Assembly (NCBI RefSeq): GCF_001713395.1
Contig: NZ_CP016450.1
Location: forward strand, 3,626,501 to 3,690,500
Source: Sinorhizobium sp. RAC02
GTDB taxonomy: Bacteria; Pseudomonadota; Alphaproteobacteria; Rhizobiales; Rhizobiaceae
Direction of reading: 5' to 3'
Length of the DNA: 64,000 bases
The position numbers were made by a program, and so were the translations under genes. Under the pieces are notes generated by a model. That model worked only from the letters and a program-made list of their open reading frames with translations, was not told where the DNA came from and searched no databases. Shown here piece after piece: positions 58,897 to 64,000 of the stretch. Positions within the stretch are counted from its first letter, which is position 1, and each line of letters starts with the position of its first letter.

Positions 58897-59199
58897 CTTG
58901 GTTAATTTTCGGTTGCTTCGGTGTATCGAAGAAATGGTTAACAAAGGGTTAATTGCAGGCCTGGCTGGCGCGAGGCATGCCGCGTCAAAACGTGTTGTGA
59001 GCATGCGGCAAACGGCTGGATTTGCAGGCGAAGGCGACGTGTCGCGACACGTTAATTTTTAAAGGGAAATTGCGCGCGTGCTCGGATTTTAAGCGCAGTT
59101 AAGGGCGTGTGGCGCAAGCGCGCAACACATCGGGGCGAGGATGCAGCCGGTGCTGAATTTCGCCGCGCGAATCGACTGGGAGGGTGCGGGGCGAGCCGT
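58897..59199. other. Intergenic region upstream of minCDE
   Basis: 303 bases between the minC start and the SDR stop, with no gene. It holds the CtrA-type box (58938-58952), several TTAA motifs, and a perfect 16-base palindrome, ACGTGTCGCGACACGT, at 59037-59052. The minCDE promoter must lie here. No rho-independent terminator for the SDR gene is obvious. Confidence 0.6.
58938..58952. promoter_or_regulatory. CtrA-type box in front of minCDE
   Basis: TTAA-N7-TTAA (TTAACAAAGGGTTAA), matching the full CtrA consensus, 42-56 bases upstream of the minC ATG. In Sinorhizobium, CtrA is reported to control minCDE directly, so the site is likely functional. Other TTAA half-sites occur in the same gap (near 58902 and 59052). 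Confidence 0.7.
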
Positions 59200-59970
59200 T
59201 CAGCAGATGAGCTGACCGCCGTTGACCTCCAGCACCTGGCCGGTGATGTAGCCGGACAGCGCCTCAGAAGCGAGGAAGAGATAGGCGGGCGCGCAGTCTT
59301 CCGCTGTGCCGAGGCGCTGCAGCGGGATTGTCTTGCGCGTCGCCTCCAGCTTGTCCGCAGACGAATAACGCGCATGGAAGTCGGTGGTGATCGTACCCGG
59401 CGAGACGCAATTGACGCGGATGCCGTCCGGCGCCAATTCACGGGCAAGCCCCTTGGAATAGGTCGAGACGAAGGCCTTGGTGGCGGAATAGATGGCGGAG
59501 CCCGGGCTGCCGCCGGTGAGCGCCGAGATCGAGACCGTGTTGACGATCGCGGCATGCGGCGCGCGGCGCAGCGACGGCAGCAGCGCGCGCGTCACCTCGA
59601 CGACGGAGGTCTGGTTGAGGCGCACGACGGTGTCGTACTGTTCGTCCGTCAGGTCCGCCGCCGGAAAGCGTCCGACCATGGTGCCGGCATTGTTGATGAG
59701 CACGTCGATATGCGGGAAGAGGCTGTCCACCCGCTGCAGGATCGCGCCGATGCCGCCTTCGACGAGAAAATCCGAATAGACGATATGGGCGCGGGCCTCA
59801 GCAACCGCGATGTCGAGAAAGTCGGGCAGGGGGCCGGAAGCGGCGCGCCCGCCGTGCAGCAGCACATGGGCGCCGCAATCGAGGAACTGCCGGGCGATCT
59901 CCAGACCGATGCCGCGCCCTGCGCCGGTGACGACGACATTCGCGCCCTTGAACAAGGCTGGATGAAACAT
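59200..59970 (-). CDS. Short-chain dehydrogenase/reductase (SDR)
   Basis: A 256-residue classical SDR enzyme. The cofactor motif is TGAGRGIG (about 15-22); the NNAG motif is in LINNAGTM; the catalytic Ser, Tyr and Lys are in NTVSISAL and SAIYSATKAF. The C-terminal GQVLEVNGGQLIC is typical of FabG-like members. Substrate is unknown. It is divergent from glpR, sharing a gap with a GlpR-type inverted repeat, so it may belong to glycerol or polyol metabolism. Confidence 0.93.
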   Translation of the reverse strand: MFHPALFKGANVVVTGAGRGIGLEIARQFLDCGAHVLLHGGRAASGPLPDFLDIAVAEARAHIVYSDFLVEGGIGAILQRVDSLFPHIDVLINNAGTMVGRFPAADLTDEQYDTVVRLNQTSVVEVTRALLPSLRRAPHAAIVNTVSISALTGGSPGSAIYSATKAFVSTYSKGLARELAPDGIRVNCVSPGTITTDFHARYSSADKLEATRKTIPLQRLGTAEDCAPAYLFLASEALSGYITGQVLEVNGGQLIC

Positions 59971-60066
59971 GGTTGTCCTCCCGGTGCTCTCCGTGGTCTG
60001 CTATGCCCGGCCAGTATCACAAAAATATGCCCGCACTCCAAGAAGGAAGAGCGGATCAATTGATGT

Positions 60067-60103
60067 GCTTTCGTTTTTGCATATTATGAAACCAAACGAA
60101 AGC
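60067..60103. promoter_or_regulatory. Candidate GlpR operator between the SDR gene and glpR
   Basis: Perfect ten-base inverted repeat GCTTTCGTTT (60067-60076) and AAACGAAAGC (60094-60103) with a 17-base AT-rich spacer, just before glpR. The core TTCGTTT recurs in front of glpD. The layout suits autorepression and control of the SDR gene. Confidence 0.65.
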
Positions 60104-60117
60104 AATGGGAGGGGTCT

Positions 60118-60888
60118 ATGTTTCTCACAGGTCGCCAGGCGGAGATCCTCGATCTCGCGAAGGTCGAGGGCCGCGTGCTCGTGGAGGACCTTGCGGCGCG
60201 CTTCTCCGTAACGCCGCAAACCATCAGGAAGGATCTCAACGACCTCTGCGACAGCAAGGCGTTGACGCGCATTCATGGCGGCGCGCTCTTCCCGAGCGGC
60301 AACGAGAATGTGAAATATGAGGCGCGCCGCTCGATTGCAGCCCCTGAAAAGCAGGCGATCGGCCGCGCCGCCGCCACCATGATCCCCGACAACTCCTCGC
60401 TGTTCATCAATATCGGCACGACGACGGAGGCCGTCGGCGAGGCCCTGCTCGACCATAAGGAACTGATGGTCATCACCAACAATATCAACGTTGCCAATCG
60501 CTTGCGCGTCTACCCCTCGATCGAGGTGGTGATTGCCGGCGGCGTCGTGCGCGGTGCGGACGGTGGCATCGTCGGCGAGGCGGCGGTCGACTTCATCCGG
60601 CAGTTCAAGGTGGATTACGCGGTGATCGGCGTTTCGGCGATCGACGAGGACGGCGCGCTGCTCGACTTCGACTATCGCGAGGTGAAGGTGGCGCAGGCGA
60701 TCATCGCGAATGCGCGCCATGTCATCCTGGTTTCGGATTCGACGAAATTCGAAAGGACCGCGCCGGTGCGCATCGGCCACCTGTCGCAGGTCCATACCTT
60801 CATCACCGATACCTGTCCCTTCGAGGGCATTCGCGACATTTGCCAGGAGCATGACGTGCGCCTGATCGAAACGTCTTCGCAGGGATGA
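60118..60888 (+). CDS. glpR: DeoR-family repressor of glycerol metabolism (GlpR-like)
   Basis: A 256-residue DeoR-type regulator starting MFLTGRQAEILDLAKVEGRV, after GGGAGGGG. The N-terminal helix-turn-helix (about 20-45; VEDLAARFSVTPQTIRKDLNDL) and the phosphosugar-binding domain (about 75-240; INIGTTTEAVGEAL, IGVSAIDEDGAL) are intact. Position just upstream of glpD and of the GlpS-GlpT transporter makes it the likely repressor that responds to glycerol 3-phosphate. Confidence 0.9.
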   Translation: MFLTGRQAEILDLAKVEGRVLVEDLAARFSVTPQTIRKDLNDLCDSKALTRIHGGALFPSGNENVKYEARRSIAAPEKQAIGRAAATMIPDNSSLFINIGTTTEAVGEALLDHKELMVITNNINVANRLRVYPSIEVVIAGGVVRGADGGIVGEAAVDFIRQFKVDYAVIGVSAIDEDGALLDFDYREVKVAQAIIANARHVILVSDSTKFERTAPVRIGHLSQVHTFITDTCPFEGIRDICQEHDVRLIETSSQG

Positions 60889-60915
60889 GACCACAAAAGC
60901 AGCATTAGTCTTACA

Positions 60916-60949
60916 TTCGTTTGACATTCGAAATGTTTTCGTTTTAACT
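60916..60949 (+). promoter_or_regulatory. glpD promoter with GlpR-type half-sites
   Basis: TTGACA at 60921-60926 and TTTAAC at 60943-60948 give a good sigma-70-type pair with 16 bases between. Two direct TTCGTTT units at 60916 and 60938 (22 bases apart, about two helical turns) overlap it, and ACATTCGAAATGT (60924-60936) is a near-palindrome. A repressor bound here would block transcription. Confidence 0.6.
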
Positions 60950-61002
60950 CCTCATGCTTTCGCAACTGCGCAGAATTGTGCAATGCGAAATGGGAGGGGA
61001 AC

Positions 61003-62520
61003 TTGGACGGCAACGTGATCCGCGATATTTTTGTTATCGGTGGCGGCATCAATGGCTGCGGCATTGCACGCGATGCTGCGGGCCGTGGGTATTCGGTCGT
61101 GCTTGCCGAGATGAAGGACTTTGCGTCCGGTACGTCTTCCGCCTCGACCAAGCTCATTCATGGCGGCCTGCGCTATCTCGAACATTATGAATTCCGTCTG
61201 GTGCGCGAAGCGTTGATGGAGCGCGAAGTGCTCTGGGCCATGGCGCCGAACGTCATCTGGCCGATGCGTTTCGTGCTGCCGTTCCAGAAGGGCGGGCCGC
61301 GTCCGGCCTGGCTCATCCGCCTCGGCCTGTTCCTCTATGACTATATCGGTGGCCGCAAGCTTTTGCCGGCAACCCGCACGGTGGACCTCGCGAAGGACCC
61401 CGCCGGTGGCCCGCTCAAGAAACTCTTCCGCAAGGCCTTCGAATATTCCGACGGCTGGGTCGATGATGCCCGCCTCGTCGTGCTGAATGCGCGTGACGCC
61501 GCCGATCGCGGCGCCGACATCCGCACCGGCACCAAGGTCGTGACCGCGCGTCGCGAAAACGGCCACTGGAATGTCGAGACGGAGAATGTCGAGACCGGCA
61601 CCCGCGAGACGTTTCGCGCCCGCATGCTGGTCAACGCGGCCGGTCCCTGGGTGGACAAGGTTCTCTCCTCCGCCTTCGGCCGCAACGATGTGCACAATGT
61701 CCGCCTCGTGCAGGGCAGCCATATCGTCGTGAAGAAGAAATTCTCCGATCCGCGCGCCTACTTCTTCCAGAACCCGGATGGGCGTATCATCTTCGCCATT
61801 CCCTATCAGGAAGAGTTCACGCTGATCGGCACGACCGACCGGGACTATCAGGGCGATCCCCGAGATGTTCGAATCAGCGACGCGGAAATCGACTATCTTT
61901 GTGCTTCGGCGAGCGAATATTTCGCCGAGCCGGTGACGCGCGAGGATATCGTCTGGACCTATTCCGGCGTGCGTCCGCTCTTCGACGACGGCGCCAGCAA
62001 GGCGCAGGAAGCCACGCGTGATTACGTGCTGAAGATCGAGGGTGGCGATGGCCAGGCGCCGTTGCTCAACATCTTTGGCGGCAAGCTCACCACCTACCGG
62101 CGTCTCGCCGAATCGGCGCTGGAGAAGATTTCGGAATCGATCGGCGCGAAGGGCGACCGTTGGACCGCGCAGTCCCGGCTGCCCGGCGGGGACTTCAAGG
62201 TCGATGGTTTCGATGCCGAGGTGAAGGCACTTTCATCGCGTTTTGCCTTTCTGGCGCCCGCCCATGCCCGCCGGCTTGTCCGGCTCTACGGTACAAGGGC
62301 GATGGCAATGCTGGACGGTGCGAAGACGATCGACGATCTTGGACGGCATTTCGGCAGCGACCTTTACGAGTGCGAAGTGCGCTGGTTGATGAAGGAAGAA
62401 TGGGCCCGGCACGCGGAGGACGTGCTGTGGCGGCGGACCAAACGCGGATTGCATCTCTCGGCTGCGGAAGCGGCTGCGCTAGAGGACTATATGGTGGCCG
62501 CGCAGGCGGCTCCCCACTAG
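61003..62520 (+). CDS. glpD: Glycerol-3-phosphate dehydrogenase, aerobic (FAD)
   Basis: Oxidises glycerol 3-phosphate to dihydroxyacetone phosphate and feeds electrons to quinone. I choose the TTG at 61003, behind GGGAGGGG, giving a 505-residue protein MDGNVIRDIFVIGGG. The FAD-binding motif is GGGINGCGIARDAAGRG; further blocks are SSASTKLIHGGLRYLEH, NAAGPWVD and VRPLFDDG with FGGKLTTYRRLAE. An upstream TTG at 60976 is less likely because its ribosome site is weak. The gene is followed by glpS. Confidence 0.93.
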   Translation: MDGNVIRDIFVIGGGINGCGIARDAAGRGYSVVLAEMKDFASGTSSASTKLIHGGLRYLEHYEFRLVREALMEREVLWAMAPNVIWPMRFVLPFQKGGPRPAWLIRLGLFLYDYIGGRKLLPATRTVDLAKDPAGGPLKKLFRKAFEYSDGWVDDARLVVLNARDAADRGADIRTGTKVVTARRENGHWNVETENVETGTRETFRARMLVNAAGPWVDKVLSSAFGRNDVHNVRLVQGSHIVVKKKFSDPRAYFFQNPDGRIIFAIPYQEEFTLIGTTDRDYQGDPRDVRISDAEIDYLCASASEYFAEPVTREDIVWTYSGVRPLFDDGASKAQEATRDYVLKIEGGDGQAPLLNIFGGKLTTYRRLAESALEKISESIGAKGDRWTAQSRLPGGDFKVDGFDAEVKALSSRFAFLAPAHARRLVRLYGTRAMAMLDGAKTIDDLGRHFGSDLYECEVRWLMKEEWARHAEDVLWRRTKRGLHLSAAEAAALEDYMVAAQAAPH

Positions 62521-62562
62521 CGCCCTTTATCCGGTGGCTGGGAGGAACATTGGAGACTATGA

Positions 62563-63645
62563 ATGCTTGAACTCAGAAACATCGCGAAGGTGGTGGGGGC
62601 GGAGACGCATATCCACCCGACCAACCTCGTGCTCGAGCGTGGCTCGCTCAACGTGCTGCTCGGCCCGACACTGTCTGGCAAGACATCGCTGATGCGCCTG
62701 ATGGCTGGCCTTGACAAGCCGACCGCCGGCTCCGTCTGGTTCGACGGCAAGGATGTCACCGGCGTGCGCGTGCAGGAGCGCGGCGTCGCCATGGTCTACC
62801 AGCAGTTCATCAATTACCCGGCGCTGACCGTCTACGAGAACATCGCCTCGCCGATGCGCATCAAGGGTGCGGACAAGGCGACGATCGATCGTGAAGTGCG
62901 CAAGGCGGCCGATCTGCTGAAGCTGACGCCCTATCTCGACCGCACGCCGCTCAATCTTTCCGGCGGCCAGCAGCAGCGTACGGCGCTCGCCCGCGCCATC
63001 GTCAAGAATGCCAGCCTCGTCCTGCTCGACGAGCCGCTCGCCAATCTCGACTACAAACTGCGCGAGGAGCTGCGCCTCGAACTGCCGAAGATCTTTGCCG
63101 CATCTGGCGCGATCTTCGTCTATGCGACGACCGAACCCTCCGAGGCGCTGCTTCTCGGCGGCAACACGGCAACGCTGTCGCAAGGTCGCATCACCCAGTT
63201 CGGCCGCACCATCGACGTCTATCGTCATCCGAGCGACCTCGTCACGGCGCGCACTTTCGCAGACCCGCCGCTGAACACCATGCAGGTCCTGAAGAACGGC
63301 GGCAATTTCGAAGTGGGTGGCAAACCGGTGCTGCCGGTACCGGTGCATCTTGCCGCATTGCCGGACGGCCCCTGCACCATCGCCTTCCATCCGCATCACC
63401 TGGCGTTGACGAGCCGGCATCCGACCTCGGCAAACCTTCAGGTGCGCACCGCGATCTCGGAAATCGCCGGTTCGGAAAGCTTTATCTACATCGAATTCGA
63501 GGGCAGCCGCTGGGTCATGCTCTCGCCGGGTATCCACGACATCGAGCCGGACGCGATCATCACCGTCCATGTCGACACGCGCCACCTGATGGCGTTCGGC
63601 ACGGATGGCAGGACGATCGCCGAACCGGCTGCCGCGGCGGCCTGA
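62563..63645 (+). CDS. glpS: Glycerol ABC transporter ATP-binding protein GlpS-like
   Basis: A 360-residue ATPase starting MLELRNIAKVVGAETH. Walker A (GPTLSGKTS), signature (LSGGQQQR) and Walker B (LLDEPLANLD) are present, but the switch-histidine position reads YATTEPSEAL, so the His is replaced by Thr. The C-terminal domain (about 240-360) is the MalK-like regulatory fold. In Rhizobium leguminosarum, GlpS and GlpT are the two ATPases of the glycerol importer GlpSTPQUV, encoded after glpD. The order here fits. Confidence 0.88.
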   Translation: MLELRNIAKVVGAETHIHPTNLVLERGSLNVLLGPTLSGKTSLMRLMAGLDKPTAGSVWFDGKDVTGVRVQERGVAMVYQQFINYPALTVYENIASPMRIKGADKATIDREVRKAADLLKLTPYLDRTPLNLSGGQQQRTALARAIVKNASLVLLDEPLANLDYKLREELRLELPKIFAASGAIFVYATTEPSEALLLGGNTATLSQGRITQFGRTIDVYRHPSDLVTARTFADPPLNTMQVLKNGGNFEVGGKPVLPVPVHLAALPDGPCTIAFHPHHLALTSRHPTSANLQVRTAISEIAGSESFIYIEFEGSRWVMLSPGIHDIEPDAIITVHVDTRHLMAFGTDGRTIAEPAAAAA

Positions 63646-63655
63646 GGAGGAGACC

Positions 63656-64000
63656 ATGGCACGCATCACCCTCGATCACATCCGCCACGCCTACGGCGAA
63701 AAGCCGAAGTCGGAAGCGGACTATTCGCTGAAGGAAGTCCATCACGAGTGGAACGATGGCGGCGCCTACGCGCTGCTCGGGCCCTCCGGCTGCGGCAAGA
63801 CCACGCTGCTCAACATCATCTCGGGCCTGTTGCAGCCGTCGGAAGGTCGCATCCTGTTCGATGGCAAGGATGTGACGTACCTGTCGACGCAGCAGCGCAA
63901 CATCGCGCAGGTCTTCCAGTTCCCGGTCATCTACGACACGATGACGGTCTACGACAACCTGGCCTTCCCCTTGCGCAACCGCGGCGTTGCGGAACCGGAA
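63656..64000 (+). CDS. glpT: Glycerol ABC transporter ATP-binding protein GlpT-like (N-terminal part)
   Basis: The first 115 codons of a second ATPase; the rest is beyond the window. The start MARITLDHIRHAYGEKPK is at 63656 with GAGGAGA before it. Walker A GPSGCGKTT and the Q-loop (QVFQFPVIYDTMTVYD) are normal. It follows glpS by ten bases, forming the ATPase pair of the glycerol importer. The signature and switch histidine lie outside the window. Confidence 0.88.
   Translation, partial: MARITLDHIRHAYGEKPKSEADYSLKEVHHEWNDGGAYALLGPSGCGKTTLLNIISGLLQPSEGRILFDGKDVTYLSTQQRNIAQVFQFPVIYDTMTVYDNLAFPLRNRGVAEPE

Overview
The window is a gene-dense, high-GC stretch of an alphaproteobacterial genome, most likely from the family Rhizobiaceae (Rhizobium, Agrobacterium, Ensifer, Shinella and relatives); the genus cannot be settled by eye. 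Support comes from the aerobic cobaltochelatase pair cobS-cobT, a C5-independent ALA synthase (hemA), a glpD-glpS-glpT glycerol locus of the Rhizobium type, the soluble formate dehydrogenase fdsGBA, many ABC sugar-import parts, and protein wording typical of rhizobial orthologues. No rRNA, CRISPR array, insertion sequence or prophage is visible. There is one tRNA gene, tRNA-Arg(CCU).

Layout. 1-4.3 kb: a partial phytase-like esterase, cobT, cobS, a J-domain protein and bolA. 4.3-9.3 kb: a shortened CorC/HlyC-type CBS protein, aroB, aroK, a small membrane ORF translationally coupled to xerD, and accA. 9.5-14.9 kb: a cell-envelope block (L,D-transpeptidase lipoprotein, TusA-like protein, His-rich CobW GTPase, D,D-carboxypeptidase) and an M20 amidohydrolase. 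14.9-21.8 kb: a small secreted protein, the tRNA, then an AraC regulator and a five-gene polyol/sugar ABC operon with a built-in zinc-type polyol dehydrogenase. 21.8-25.2 kb: divergent katG and oxyR. 25.2-28.9 kb: a small unknown protein, a META-MliC envelope protein, dxr and hemA. 29.1-33.6 kb: a coxSLM-like molybdenum hydroxylase of form II and a glycine-zipper lipoprotein. 33.9-40.1 kb: tamA-tamB. 40.2-42.9 kb: an Lrp-type regulator divergent from arginase and ornithine aminotransferase (arginine to glutamate semialdehyde). 43.0-45.7 kb: cheW and a soluble PAS-PAS chemoreceptor. 45.8-53.1 kb: the NAD-linked formate dehydrogenase operon with its LysR regulator. 53.2-56.8 kb: acuI-like reductase, pncB and a membrane-anchored GH19-type hydrolase. 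57.0-58.9 kb: minCDE. 59.2-64.0 kb: an SDR enzyme divergent from glpR, then glpD, glpS and the start of glpT.

Most of the window is ordinary core or near-core metabolism and I see no obviously new multi-gene system. The observations most worth following are regulatory or architectural: a full CtrA-type box in front of minCDE; candidate GlpR operators shared by glpR/SDR and glpD; a perfect LysR-type palindrome between the regulator and fdsG; mutually exclusive hairpins in the chemoreceptor leader; a DUF4287 gene embedded in the formate dehydrogenase operon; a CorC-like protein that has lost its DUF21 membrane domain; a GH19-type wall hydrolase fused to holin-like membrane segments; and a GlpS ATPase lacking the switch histidine. 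All family assignments were made by reading the translations, not by database search.
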